Assembly: GCA_945643635.1 (NCBI GenBank)
Contig: CALZFC010000006.1
Coordinates: 10,636,501-10,700,500, forward strand
Length of the DNA: 64,000 nt
Reading direction: 5' to 3'
Source of the DNA: Allodiplogaster sudhausi
Lineage: Eukaryota; Nematoda; Chromadorea; Rhabditida; Diplogasteridae
Part shown: positions 11,881 through 25,557 of the stretch, piece by piece
Numbering within the stretch: the stretch's first letter is position 1
How the letters are laid out: each line of letters begins with the position of its first letter
The notes under the pieces: generated by a model
Told to the model about the DNA's origin: nothing
The model's database searches: none
What the model saw: only the letters and a program-made list of their open reading frames with translations
Program-made: the position numbers and the translations under genes

Positions 11881-12336
11881 GGAGAAGGGGAGGCCTTCAA
11901 AAGATAGCCAAGAATTTTTGATATCTCTACAAAAAGGCCGACATTTGATAAGAGGCCTCTAAGAGAATGAGCAAACCTCTATGCTTTACCAATGAAAACA
12001 CGCTTTGAGTTCAATCAATTTAATCTACCGTATTATCGCTCGACTTTTCACCGGATATAGAAAATAAAATTAGAGGCAAAAGATCCCGCATTTTCAATTA
12101 GTTGTTGCTATTGGACCGAACATTGAGGAAATTTGAATGTCATGGATAAATTATTATGCTTTAAGACGCTCTATGATATTCTCTCTAATATATATAAACT
12201 CGGAAATTCGCTAGCCAATAAAGCAGCAAACGATTGGGACAGGAGGGAGGAATGGGGACGCAAATTCTTCACAGGTTTCATATCTCACGCGAAGCTGAGA
12301 AGAACGTGCTTTGGCCTGCAAATAAACGACTATTAA
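11880..12336 (+). pseudogene. Possible decayed open reading frame
   Basis: From the ATG at 11992 one plus-strand frame reads for about 115 codons interrupted by only two stops, and its last 67 codons (12133-12336) are uninterrupted, including NSLANKAANDWDRREEWGRK. Upstream, other frames give short protein-like stretches. Composition is AT-rich and unlike the conserved genes. This could be a worn-out gene or mobile-element fragment, or chance. I recognise no family. Confidence 0.25.
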
Positions 12337-12399
12337 ATCGAAGGCATTACGAGTATCATTGAAAAGATAACTCGCTCGCTTTTAGGCCCATTTTGCATT

Positions 12400-15300
12400 C
12401 TAATAAACAAAGGATATACCCAACAAAATTGCCGTACCAGTCTTCGTTGCCTTGGCCCGGTTCACCATAACTTTGATGCAGCCGGAGAGATCAGCAGACA
12501 CAACAAGATCGCCTAAATGAGGCATAGAGATTAAACTCATAATAACCCTGGCAACGTCATCATTACAATTTAAAATTATCTTTGCAATCCAACAACTACT
12601 TCGTTCAGTATTCTCCTATACTAACCCTGCAACATCCCTTGCGGAGAGCTGGCAGTTGAAGGAGTTGGTGCTTCTTGCCATTTCGTGCGGTAGGCTAAAA
12701 AGGCATTTCAATCAATGTACAATGTGAATTGGAAACAGAATAAATGGCAATCTAGAGGAAACAAATGGAAACAGTGGACGTTTAGCTGAGGAAGAGAATG
12801 ACTAACCATCTGGAGTCTCTTTTGGCCTTCGCCTGGCACACTCAATCCGGTCGAGGATGGCTAGGAAGACGGCTGGTTTCGGTGCGAAGCAGGCTACCGT
12901 AACCGGTGCTTGGTGCGCCCGAGCTCGTTCCCACTGCGCGTTACGATCCTTCCTAGAACACACCAAAATTATGCTTAACCAATGCAAGCAATAAATGGAC
13001 AAAAACATGACATCTAGTGCAAGTCTAAAAATTGTGTATTCCCAGAAGATTTAGCTTTCTCCTCACCTGACAGAGAGCGAAGAAGGCAGCTCCGAAGTCC
13101 TCCAAATGTAGACGTATCTAAAGCATGCGGTTATTCTCTGTCGGTCAAGAAAAAAATCACTTCGAAAACAGAAAGTAAGTTAATAATTCTACAAGTCGAA
13201 CCTATCTTCACTGCCGCTGACTATGTGTTTCCCGTCAGGAGAGAAACTCGCTCTAAATGTGACATTAGGTTGAAGTTGGATTAATCATGATACGACTCCT
13301 TTTTGCAGAGACACAACAACTTGGAAAGACAATTTTAGTGCTCCGGAATAGCAAATTTATCCGTTGACCGTCTCAACTGTGATATGAGTGTTAATTCACC
13401 TGATCTGACTCTTCTCAGTCTGCGCCCCTTTGAACTTGCACGTCAACGCCTTGTCTCGCACGTCGTACATGCGGATGCGAGAGTCATTCGATGTCACCTG
13501 CAAGCAGATTCTCGTTGGACATTGCATTCAACATCACAAAGACCGTATGAAGACAGCTTCACTGACCAGAAGTTTGTCTCCGTGAACAGCGAGTCCGGTT
13601 ACTTTGTGGCCGCGTGCATTCTTGCCGCGTGTCGAGCGGACGTCGATTACGGTATAGTACTTGAGCTGCTGCAAGACATCCACTTGATAATTATAAGTAG
13701 TCACTGCATCTCTACTGCTTATTTTGAAGCAGTAAGAAAAACGATTAATTGATAGAAAGAAAGAAAGAGAGAGCGAGAGAGAGAGAGAGACTGTAAATTC
13801 TAAAGCCCCAACATCGGTGGAGTAGAAGTAGCAGCGCCCGTTGTATGTTCCAACCACGGCGAACTTGCCACTCTTAGCGAAAGTGAGGGCGGTGATGAAC
13901 TTGACTGCAACCTCGTTCCACACTGCTACCTACAAATATCAAATAGCAATAATAGTTTTTCAAAATCTTAACAGGTGAAGAAAAGATACAAAGGGGAAAG
14001 AATAGAGAGCAGAAGAGAAGAAAGTTTTTTTTCAACCTGCGGTAAAAAACTACAATCAACGAGCTCGAGTGTAAACTATTCACAGATGGGAAGAGTCGTT
14101 TAAAAAGAATAAGTAGAAAACGAAGAACGAGGGCGATTCAGATCACCACGAGAGCAGAACTACCCACCTTCTTATCCGGAATGTGCCAGAGTCTCAACTT
14201 GCCATCTAGGGAACCGGACAGAAAGTATCGATCGTCCTAAATGCATTTTCACCACTCTTTCATACTTTAAAAAGTCGGTAGAGCAATCGTAAAAAAACTA
14301 CTAACCTTGGGAAGAAAAGCAACGCAGGTGACGAAGTCGACATGTTGAAAGCAGCAAAGACATTCGGATCTGCAACATTACAGATTTTCTATGTATATTC
14401 AAATTCTCTAGATGCAAGTTTTTCAGTTTGAACAGCTTTATCTGACGGAAGAATTGGCAAGATTATGGCTCGAAAACCTACCTTGAGAGATGCCACAATT
14501 TGACAGTTCGATCCATTCCGGATGAGAGGATGAAGTAGTTCTTCGACCAGGACAGATCAAGCACGTCCGCTGTGTGTCCCTTAACATTCCTCAATATTTC
14601 TTCAACTCAATATGAGCTATGAAGAACTGGGAATAATTCTCGATCAACTCGTAGGAGTAACAAGTTGGAGACCAACTTTGAATATAGCAAAGGGCTTATT
14701 CGCGAAGACGCTCATCTCGTCTTCGAATGCTGGATTTGACGATCCGCCGCTGATGCTCTCTCCGGCATCTGCAATTTATTCATTAGCACTTTGACAGTTC
14801 ACAAAGCGTTCATAACATGTTCTCTAGTTGATGACTTGAAATAGCAACAAACCAGATGAAGAAGGAGGCCTGAACGGGGAAGCTCCGTCACTTTCGAACT
14901 CTGCAAGAGTCCGATCAAAGTCCGCGCCAGAGACAGTGGAAGAGGCGGAGGCGTCCGCGCGCTTCTGCTGATATCTGCAATCGCTCCGATTCTTCGTATT
15001 TCATTACTCTTAAGGTTATCTACACTATTATCATACTGTACTTAGAATAATAATAAATAAAGTGACTAAATACCTGTCGCGCATGTCTCCAAAGTACTTG
15101 ACATGGCTGCGCGCACACCAGACTCGAATGCTGCTGTCCTGGCCGGCGGTGGCCATGAGGCGGCCGCAGACTGAGAAGCGGACACACCACACCGCACCCG
15201 AATGCTCACTCGACAGCACCTGAGAATTGTGAAATTATCGCTCTATTTCAAGACCTACAGTCAACGTAACATTGCAAGAACTGCTGATCAATGAAGAAAT

Positions 15301-18300
15301 AATGGAATAAAAAGGGCGAGCAGAAGTAAGATTTCTCTAAAAGGAAACCACCGGTTAACAAAAATGGGTGCTATCATACAAGTCTGATTATTATAAACAT
15401 CTGCATACTGACAAATAACCCCTGACCTGGACAACCCTGAGATGCTCAAAGTCGAAGGGCCCCTTCTTCGCATTCTTCGGCCGCACGATCTGCGTGTTGA
15501 GGAGTCCGCCGCCGGTGGCCACAGCGGCGGCCGCAGTCTTTCCATTCACGCCGCCAGATGCGCCTGCCACTGATGACGTCATTGTGCCTGGAGTGATCAT
15601 ATTCTTTATGAGCATAATTTCAAAGCCACTTCTCATGCTGGCTCTGCTCTCATCATCGACTGGACTCTACACTCAGCTTATAAAATAACTGATTTTAGGT
15701 TTTCGTTTAAGGATATGATGCGATCTAACAAAGTTTATAAATGAAATGAAACATTCTTCGCCCACCTGTAGCACTCGCTCCTCCGGCAACATTCAAATCG
15801 GGTGGAAGAGAGTGGCGGCCTTCTGAGTCGGAGTCATCGTCGGATCCGCAAGAAAGCTCCGATTCCGCCGCCGTTCCACGACCAGATGAAGTCCTGTAAG
15901 GAGATAAATGAAATACTTTACAGGGCAGATCCTTAAACAAACAATAAATTATAAAATAAAAAAAGAATAGTTCCAGAGAATGAAGGCTCTAAAGATATTC
16001 TTCTTGGTAAAGGAAAGTAGCAAGAAGCCGTTGAATCCCAACCCCGACTGGAATGCACTCTTGGCCCTGGAGAAGACGCCGCGGATGAAACCGCCCGCGG
16101 CGTGTCCGTAGACTCTGACGGCCGCCCTCGCGTGAACGAGACTCGAGGCGACAGTCGACGCTGCTGCCTCCGAACGACCGTCATCGCTATACAGTACTTT
16201 ATTATGATACTTTCAAACTTAAAGGAATAGTAAACAACAGAAAAACAACAGCTAAATAGAACTCTACCGAAAACAAACTAAGAGTGAACATCGGGTCTTA
16301 AGCATAATACTCCAAAACACCTGAGTTGGCAAAACCATCCGTCGAATCCATTCCGTAAATCTGTTTTAGTAAGATAAAGCATATTCCAATATTAGTGTAA
16401 TCTATGCAATTGTATTAGCAATAACCTAACCTGGCCAGCTCAGCCGCGTTATGTCCGTGGTGGCCCTTCATGCTCATTCGTCTCTCGACATCTCTTGTGA
16501 TTGGATCCATGGAAGCACCGGGGGCGGGGGTGCCGGCCGGAAGAGAGACCGATTTGCTACCCGGCAGGAAGGGTGGAGGGGTTAGCAGTATTCGAGGAGA
16601 TGAAGCCGAGGGTGTCCGGGAGAGGGGAGACGAGGACAGGGCAGGAGCACTCGACGCAGGAACTGGCAATGTATGCTCGGGGGATTCCTTCTGCAAGCAA
16701 TCCGCATTTTTACTTCGTTATCATTGGCATTCTACCACTCATCCCCATTGTTCACCTTTCCTCATCTATCCTCTCTCTCTCCTCTCTCTATCTACTCTCT
16801 CCTCTCTCTATCTACTCTCCCTCTCCTCTCCTCTCCTCTCTCTCTCTCTCTCTCTCTGACCACACTAGCGAGCTGCTTGGTAGTAGCATCTCCAATCCGT
16901 CGTTCATCTCTTGATTTCTTCCTCTCATGCTGCTGCTGCTGTTTTGTGTTCTTGCGCGTCTAAACAAATAAAACAGTTGTAAAGTGAACGTCTTAGAGCA
17001 CAGAACAAAACCTTGCTGGCGTCCTCTTTTGAGGAGCGGGATGAAGTGTCGGAAGAGGAAGAGCAGGAAGGAATGGGACCGAGCTGAGACGGCCGTTCTA
17101 CCTTCAATTCGTGGATGTTACTAGTCCATGACAACCACAATTAGTTTTACTCACTCTGCCATCTTCTGCCGTCGCTACTCGCACTGTCTCTTCGCCAATG
17201 ACCGATGTCGTTAGCTGCTCGATCACACTGGAAAGAAGATCTGAGAATTATTTATTCCTTCCATACCAATGACAAGTTTTTCTTGCGATGAAATGCTTAT
17301 TTTTAGTAACTGTAATTACAAGTTTCCAATTCGAACCCTTCAGCGAGCGTGTTCCTCTCCTCCTCTTCACCCTCTGAATCTCCTCCGATTGGAGGTTGCT
17401 GCCTCGTCAGCGAGTTACTCTTGCTGGAGGGAGGAGGAAACGGTCCCGTCTGGAATATAAAGGCTTGCCATATTCCACAGAAGTTGTGTTTTATTCAGGA
17501 GCACTCGCTTTCAAACTGGTCCTTTACTTTGTCGACCAAGTTAGCAACATCATTTCCGATGATTCACCTTTTCTAGTTAACAAAACTGACCACAACACAA
17601 CAACCCACCTTGATGCTCTTGGCCAGCGTGAGACCTCGATCTAGACTGTTCGTCTTCGCGTGTCCACGGCTTCTCTCACCCGTTACCGTAACAACGGTGA
17701 TCTGCGCGGGACCGCAGGAGGAGTTATTCTTGGCAAGAGGGGAAGAACACGAAGAGGCATTGCTTGTGTCTTGCCCTTGTAAATGTTGATGATGGAGATT
17801 CATCATAATAAGTGACGAACCGCTGCCGCCAACTAAAACAAAAAAAAAAACGTTTCCTTTTGCTTTCTTTCTCAAGAATTTGATGTCCAATTAACAGAGC
17901 TAGCAAGCTTTCTCATATTTACCCGGAGTTGACATCTCAGCTAAGCAAATCGAATCGTTCGAAGACTGCGAAGTTCTGAAATAAGAATGTGAATGATGTA
18001 GTTCGCAAATTTTTTCCCTCCTCTCTCTCTCTCTCCCTCTCTTTCATTGCTCCCTTTCGTTCTCCTACCTTTGAGTGATGCTTGCTGCCGTGGCCAATCT
18101 TGGATTTGGCGATAGAAGTGGCGGAGAGTGGGTGGTGCTATTTGGTGAAGTGAGAGTGGAAGGAGAGTGGGCGTGGCCATTGGCCGTGTGCAAGGCGTTG
18201 TTCGTGGCTGCGGTCACCCTTGGCACTGGAATGGGGATGGTCCCTGATGATGTCTTCTCCACTTCCTTGCTTAGCGGAGGACTGGTTACGGTTGCTTTAG

Positions 18301-20897
18301 AAGACGAAGGCTCGGCCGTCCATCTGAAAAGAACGGATATGAAGAAAAAAAATTTCTATTTCAGGCGAAACAAAAAATAGATAGAGAGAGACATGCATTG
18401 GACACTTAGAATTAAAACGTAAACCCGTAGCAGATCAATAAAGTAAAAATCGGAAGCTATTGGGATCAAGTACCAATCGTGGTCATCTTCAGAACCCCCC
18501 TATCACTAGCCTCATTTCATACTGTGTTTGCTCTTCTACTTCCACGGAGACCTCATCGTCTTCTTCCTCTCGGAGTCTCTTGTTCTCCTGAGCCTCCCAC
18601 TCTCTCTGCCGACTCGCTTCTGCTGCTGCAATCCTCGACAGCACTTCCCTGGCCACTGGATCAGGCAGTCGAATGGAAGGATTCCGTGGAGGAAGAGGCG
18701 GAGGAGGCGCCTGCTCAATCACACATTCTTCCGTTAAGCACATAACCTAAGAGAACCCAGTACGTGATCCCCTCATCCAAAGCAATTTTCATTTAGTGAC
18801 GCACAAATTAATTTATTGCAAATCATCAAAAATGTACAGTGGTGCGTGGCGTTGGCCGGGGTGGTGGAGGAACTGCAGGCGGCGGGGAGGACGGCAAGGG
18901 TGAGAACTGGAAAGATCCCACTTTCGTTGAATTTATCCCGAATGGAATATCCTTGTGGTACTGTAATGACCTGTCCACTGAATCTCCTCGTCTCAGTTGC
19001 GGGCACTCCGCCGGCACACGTGCTAATGGAGTCGACTGGCCGAACCACTGGCGCGGCCGCCGCCGGCGCCCCCAGCAGATGGTGGTGCCAGGAGTGGAGG
19101 GAAGTCGCGTCACTCGCCACCGACTGAGAGTCCGTGTCGCCTGCCATGGAAGGGAGGATCAGAGGGAAAGGGCAGCCGATAATCTACAGCTTTATTTATT
19201 AAACAACTCATTGGGTTTAGAAACCATACAGCTAGAACTGAATCAATTAATGGAGGAGGAATGAAAACAGAGAAGAGCAGAGAGCAAGGAAGAGATATGA
19301 AAAAGATCCATCTCCTTCTAGCAATTCCGTTTCGGTGAAGTCGTAAAATTAACGTTTATTTGCCCTATCGCATGAAGTATACAAGACAGTCTGAAAATTA
19401 GAAATCAATATTTAAAAGTGAAGATTCAAGTAATTAGACATCAATATCTAAACGTAAAGACGAAATAAACGAGAAGAACAAAGAACAGGAGATATACAAA
19501 AGAAATAAAAAGATAACGACAGAGAGAAAGTAGTTTATACTCCAAAGGAAGAACAGCCTGCTTACCAGTAGACGAGACGGGAAAGCGTGCATGTCCGAAC
19601 TCGTCTCGCATCCGCCTCCTCAACGCGGCCAGTCGCTCGTGGCGCGCGCTTGCAGTGATATCCTGTGAATTCTTGAGATTATTCACTGCTTATTGGTACT
19701 CCGTCATCAGCTGGCATTCACTGTTTCATTTATGCCAATATAATCAATGTCGTATTTATTGTTCAAATATTAACATCCGATTCTTACGATTCGAAAGGCT
19801 GTAATCGCGCAACAAGTCCCTATAAACTTATTTTAACTCCGAATCCCAGTGCACATGGAGAGCAATATAACAATAATTCAGAATATGTGCGCAAATGTAA
19901 TACCAGAGAAGCCAACACTAAGGGCTCAATTTTCCTGGCTTGAATCTTCCACTAAAACATTATAGTGTTATCCTGATTGTTAAAATCTGCTGCAAACCGA
20001 AAGAGGCGTCATGCCCGGCAGGAGAGCCTTGGTGGGCGTGAAGGGAGTGCCATTGAGGCCAGTCTGGCCGGGAGTCATGGCAGAAGGAGCAGAAGGAGGG
20101 AGTGGAGAGTGGCTCTGTCCTTGTCTCCCGTCCAGGCGACAGTAGCCACTTAATCATAATTATTCCGTTTTTGGAATACGCTAGAGAAGCAAGCTATTGC
20201 ACTATTTATTAAAAGAAAGTCAACTTGTTCATTCTGGCACGCGTTAGACAAGTTCTAGGCAAGCTCTTCCAGTGCTGAAATGGTGCGTGCCTCTGACTTT
20301 TGCCGGGAGGTTACAAATGGCCAACTGGGGAATATAAGTGAAAAACGATTTTAAAAAATGGGGGTTACAAAATGTTCCCGGAATTCGGCCAGTGGGGTTA
20401 CAACGCAGTGATGGGTAAGACCTATTTCATCACTGTTATTCATTCTATCTCCGTTTCAATTGCTCTCATCCTCTCAATCTCTCACTTTCCTCTCATCCAT
20501 CCATTCTCCAACCTTGCAGAATGAGGCCGTTGTGCCATCTCCATCGGCTTGAGATCCAGATACATCGGTAGAATGCGAGCAGAGGCCGCTCCGCTGGTTG
20601 CATGCTGCCGATTTAGAGTCTGAACAGTAGGCAAAATCTTTTCCGGCAAAAATAAAAATAAGGATTAATTACACGTAATAGCATCCTTTAAAAAAACGAT
20701 ATCTCTATAGTAGTGTATGAATTATTCAGCCATAAATGTCCATCTAACAACGGGCAACTTGATGGCTGTATTCTCAAACAGAAAAAGCGAAAATCCGACA
20801 AACAACGGAACATTGATAAATATGATTCGCGTACCTCTTGCCTCGGCGTGACATCATCAAGAGCATCTTCAAAGGCATCCTCATCTTCTTCGCTCAT
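12400..20897 (-). CDS. WDR44: WDR44 (rabphilin-11)-like WD40 protein, 32 exons
   Basis: WDR44 binds Rab11 on recycling endosomes and contacts ER VAP proteins through an N-terminal FFAT motif. My model has 32 exons (first 20835-20897, last 12400-12512) whose lengths total 3825 nt in a continuous frame, about 1274 aa. Residues 1-21 ([15 protein letters not shown]...) form a FFAT-like acidic motif. A proline-rich segment (18838-18906, [16 protein letters not shown]) and a Ser/Pro-rich middle follow, as in human WDR44. [12 protein letters not shown] and [14 protein letters not shown] precede seven WD repeats from 15219 down: [110 protein letters not shown], and a final [13 protein letters not shown]. 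The C-terminus follows human WDR44 closely. Exon edges in the low-complexity middle (16-19 kb) are the least certain. Confidence 0.88.
16760..16860. repeat. (CT)n-rich low-complexity tract in a WDR44 intron
   Basis: CTCTCT/CTATCTA repeats on the plus strand between the WDR44 exons 16861-16959 and 16431-16690. Confidence 0.8.
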
Positions 20898-22130
20898 TTC
20901 CCTCCCTGGTGCTCTGCCAAACCCGCTGGCACGGCGGCGGCTGAGGACACCTGGCGCCAGAGAGTGGAAGCATTCGAGGCCGGGATGGTCGGGGCATTGA
21001 GTAGAGCTTTTGGGGGTCTTTGGGGGGGAATTCCTTGGAACTTCTGTCTCGCAGTAACAGAGTTACCTATCGTTATCAAGGTCGACTTCAACGCCAATCA
21101 GTGGTCGGTGTGAGAGACCGAGACACAGGGGGTGAGCACACGGCCGTGCGGCCAAAGACCGATAAACACGCAGAGGGGAACAAGAGAGGCGAAAGAGCAT
21201 GGCGAGTAGCGAGGGTGCAAGCAACGAGAGCAGTTCAGTTGGGGCGCACTCCTAACCAGACAACTGACAATTCGATTGGTGGGCAAAGCATTACAAACAA
21301 AACCAGGCTTACTCAGCATGAGGGGGACAAAAGTCATGGCAAGACAAGCATCGCTTTTCACGTATTGCATACAGGTATCACAAGCGACAAAACGATTTCG
21401 TCTCTTCAAAATAAAACTGCTCAGCCATTCGATGCACTCTTTATTCCAAACGAAATAAAAACGTCGTTGTAAAAGTAAGACGCAACTTGGAACAAAGGAT
21501 GATAACGGCCTTATCTATTCTCTAACTTCTAGGTAGACTCACGTCATGTTTATTGCTAAATGGACTTGGGGAGGTGGTGGACGTTGTTCAATGACCATTA
21601 GGATCGTATAACAAAATCTCTATTTCAAAATATCAGGAGGAGGGGTGAATATCATCAGATATCTTTTAAATATGTACAAAGGGTTACAAGAATCAAAAGC
21701 TATAAGGCAAAGGTGTGAGGATTAAAGGCAGACATGTAAACGACGTCAAATCCGAGTGGCAACGATGAGCACGTAGGTTCTGCCTATACTCTTTAATATC
21801 ATTTAACTACTATCCTAGGATGTCTAGCACTATGAGAGCATATCTGGGTAGGAGAGAGGGGGAGGAAGAGAGGGATGGTGAGAGAGAGAGAGAGAGGGAG
21901 AGGGAGAGAGTGGAAGGGATAGAGGAGAGAGCGAGGTTAGAATGGAAACAGAAAGCGAAGAAACATCACTCTTCGATGGTAAATCTCATTCAGTGCACGA
22001 AAAAGCCTATATCGTACGAATCCGAGTGTTTAAAAAGCAAACTTCTAAACAGATTACACATTAAGGGAAGGGCGTATTACCTCAGGCTGTGTGAATACAA
22101 AACCCATCCCGAACAGCAACTCGTCAATTC
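20898..22130. other. Spacer between WDR44 start and IDH3B stop
   Basis: Contains the presumed WDR44 promoter and 5' UTR (20898-21120 is relatively GC-rich) and IDH3B 3' sequence. A GA microsatellite lies at 21866-21930. A 131-codon plus-strand frame (21820-22215) overlaps the last IDH3B exon on the other strand and is a shadow. Confidence 0.5.
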
Positions 22131-25100
22131 TCAGAGATTGTACTTCGCAATGACCGCATCGGAGAACTCGGTCGTTGAAGAGTATCTGGAGGAATTGCAG
22201 CCAATTAATTACTAAGCCTTACTGTTAGTAATATTATATACCAATAAAATGTTTAGCAATCAAATTTTTATTTAAAAACTGCACTTCTACTCGTTGTTAG
22301 CCAGCTTTTAAAATGTGAACAGGTGTTTAGGTCAAATGAAAAAGGTGTTCAAAATACTAAAAGTCCCAGCAATCAGGAGAGTTTAATAAGTACAATTATC
22401 CCAAAACGTCAAAATGTAAAAATAAATACAACGTTGTAGGTAAGAATAAGAAAGCTTTATAAAGTGAAGTGCTCACCCTCCCAGATCACGAGTCCGCACT
22501 TTGCCCTCTCGGACGACGGCTTCGACTGCCTGAAGATATCACCGATTTCCAAGATCGAATGGATAATAAATAAAAATATTAAGAACTACATGGCTCTAAA
22601 ATAAAAGCATCTTAAGAATAAACAAACAAAACCTTTCGGAGGGCCCGGCCATGATCATGAAGATGCAGATGCTCCAGCATACTCGCCGCGCAAAGAATCA
22701 TCGCGGTCGGGTTCGCGATTCCACTGCAATGGAAATGTTAGCAATTGAGATCCGCTATAAAAGACCTTCTTGCACCGAATACATACTGTACAGTCGAATA
22801 AAACTGAAAATATTAACAACGTGTATGAGCAGCAGAACGAATACTATGCAAGAGGACAAGTTTATGTTGTCTCTGCTTACTTAATCCATTTTCCCCTAGC
22901 TGCTACAAACTGATTTGTTATTGTTGGCATAGATTAACCAGTTCTAAATTACTGTAAGAGTTGACCTAACCGTCCCATGGCCTGCTGGAAGGAATGGCGA
23001 CTGCCCGGCTCGAAGATGACAAAATCACGGCCGAAAGAGCGGCCCTCCACGACTCCGGCGCCGCCGACGAGGCTGAAGATTATAGGAGTTAACTGTATTT
23101 TATGGCTCATCATAGAAAAAACCTTGCATTTTGAAATATCCACCACTGATATAAAGGTAAAAATGTAAGGAATCAATGATAAATAGAAGAACTAACCCCG
23201 CAGCGAGGTTATCGATGATGTTGCCGTAGAGATTGGGCATAACCATCACATCGAATTGGTCGGGACGGTTGACAAGCTGAAGAGAAGGAGGTAGAGGAGA
23301 GGAGGAGGGACGATCTCAGAAGAAAGCAACCTGCATGCACGTGTTATCAATGATCATCGACTCGAATTTGATGCGAGGGTAGCGAGTGGCCGTCTCCTTG
23401 CAGATGTTCAGGAAGAGACCGTCACCGAGCTTCATGATGTTCGCTTTGTGCACGGCAGTCACCTAGAAACACCTCATTTTACACAATATATAGCAATCCC
23501 TCCAGCCTTCATATTTCCTCTTCCTCTCTTTCTCTCTCTTTCTCTGCTCTCCTCTCCTTCACACTTTTCTTCACTCATACATCGCATTCTCGTCTGTTTC
23601 TTTATATCTCATATAACCAGTCAAATGTCTTCTACCAACTCAGCCCATCCTCTTTTCTCCAAACCTTGTTCCTTCCATGTTTAGTCGCATAGTCAAAGGC
23701 AAACTTTGCGATTCTTTTCGCAGTCTGCTCAGTGGTCATCTTCAGGCACTCGATCACTCCTGAGAAGCAGTAAAAATGTAAACACGAAGACGAAGTTAAA
23801 GCTAACATATTTGAAAGAGACGATCATATCAAAGATGATGGCACAATCAAAGTAAGAAAGAGAGAGCGAGAGTACGGCACCTTTCAACATCTTTTGCAGC
23901 TTCTTTTACAGAACAACTCAACACTTCAAACAGATGTCAAAATGATACTAGCGAACACCACCGTCTGATGCTAGTTTATGGCCGAACAATATGAAAAATG
24001 ATGAGGAACAAACCAGGGACGAGTTCGTGCTCGAGACTGGAGTACTCTCCTTCCATCTGCTCGCGAACAATGACAAAGTCAAGCTTCTGGTTGTGACGCG
24101 TCTTCACGCCTTCCAGGCTCTGAAAAACAACAACTTGCTCCGCTGTCCTCTCGACAAGGTTTCCGACCTTACTCTACAGTAAATAAAAAAAAACAGTCTA
24201 AAAGGATCCGCCAGCATATGAAAAAAGCGGACCTTAATATGGACAACATTGGCGAAGAGATCGAGTTGCTTGCGCAGCTTCATGTTCAGCCCCTGCTCGT
24301 CCGCGTCTCCCTGCTGCACGGCCGACTCTTCAATGGCGCCCTTAACAAAGGGTTCTTTTAAATGGATTGGGTTATGTATTTTCGAATTGTTGATAAGGAG
24401 CACAGGGAAGAAGAAACTGGGGAAACTAAAATACGATTAAGAATATGTTAAATTAGGACAAAGCTCACCAGGGAATGGTCAGAAACCCTGGAAACCAAAA
24501 TTAACAGTTTTTGGGGCTATGAATCAAAAGTGAAGACTTCTTCAAATTAGACTAAATAATTTGTATATATATATATATTATTAACAAACTCATAGCTTCT
24601 CTTGTCCCTCTTACTGATCAATCCAGGCCAAAGTCCCCAATGACCTTGAGTGCGACTCCATTATTACGCGCAATAGCAGCAGCAGCATCCTCAATGGAAG
24701 AAGAGCGAGAATAGTGGACTTCGGAGAGGAAGACTTCTGCAAGTTTAATTATAAAAAAACTGCTCTATCATTATTATAATTAATTGTTTATAAATATAAA
24801 CTACGCTTCTCTTGGCATAATCCCTCAAAAAAGGAAAATGACAACCTTCAAACTCGATGGGGATGCCGGTGTTGCGGACAATGTCCTGGACGCTGTAAAT
24901 GAGCTCGGGACCGACTCCATCTCCAGGGATGCTGGTCACCTGCAAGCTCTTTTTAATAGGAAACAAAATTCTCAAAACAAGATTTTTCGGGGGAAATCGT
25001 TAAGATACTTTTAGTTTACAAGAAAGAAGAGCATACGAATACGTTTCGCCCTCTCCGGTAATGTTTGCCCAAACAGAACAAAATCATGACTCATGGGGGG

Positions 25101-25557
25101 GGGGGCATCGCAATCATCCTCGCTATGGTTACGGCGCCATGCGTGGAGTGTGGTATTAATCTCTCTCCTCTCTCTCCCCCTCTCTTTCTCACTCCCTCTC
25201 TCTCTCCTTTCGTCTGTCTCTTTATCCTTCTCCTCCACATCTTCCTCTTTCTCATTTCAACCCTTCACTCGTATGCGGTTCAGCAAGCAATTCAGGCACT
25301 CTGACGAGTATACAAAATCGAGAAGGATGAAAGCCGTCATAATTTTTATTCTGTCGCATTGAGATTTTGTTCAAGTTTCGCGTGGTAAAAACAAACAATT
25401 CTTTCCTCTTTCCATTGAGAGAAGAAAGACTAACACGAAGCTTGGTGCCGATCTCTGCTTGCGGTTTGGCGGGAGCCGTGACGGCGAGAGAGCGGACTGC
25501 CGTGGTTGCAAGCTGCTTCTGAAGCTGCAGCGCAGAGGCGCACGTCCGACCAAGCAT
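22131..25557 (-). CDS. IDH3B: Isocitrate dehydrogenase [NAD] subunit beta, mitochondrial
   Basis: Subunit of the TCA-cycle NAD-IDH, which converts isocitrate to 2-oxoglutarate. Twelve exons: 25435-25557, 24846-24939, 24645-24736, 24233-24340, 24014-24119, 23665-23759, 23331-23462, 23197-23276, 22971-23072, 22633-22723, 22477-22529, 22131-22185; about 376 aa. A mitochondrial presequence ([20 protein letters not shown]) leads into [14 protein letters not shown]. Family blocks follow in order: [125 protein letters not shown]. The GGAGVV..G block and [11 protein letters not shown] fit beta rather than gamma or alpha. The C. elegans counterpart would be idhb-1. The exon boundary at 24233 could be off by one. 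Confidence 0.92.

Noticed and set aside
21820..22215. 131-codon plus-strand frame as a gene
   Set aside because: Its 3' part overlaps the last IDH3B exon on the other strand ([12 protein letters not shown]), and its 5' part is GA repeat.
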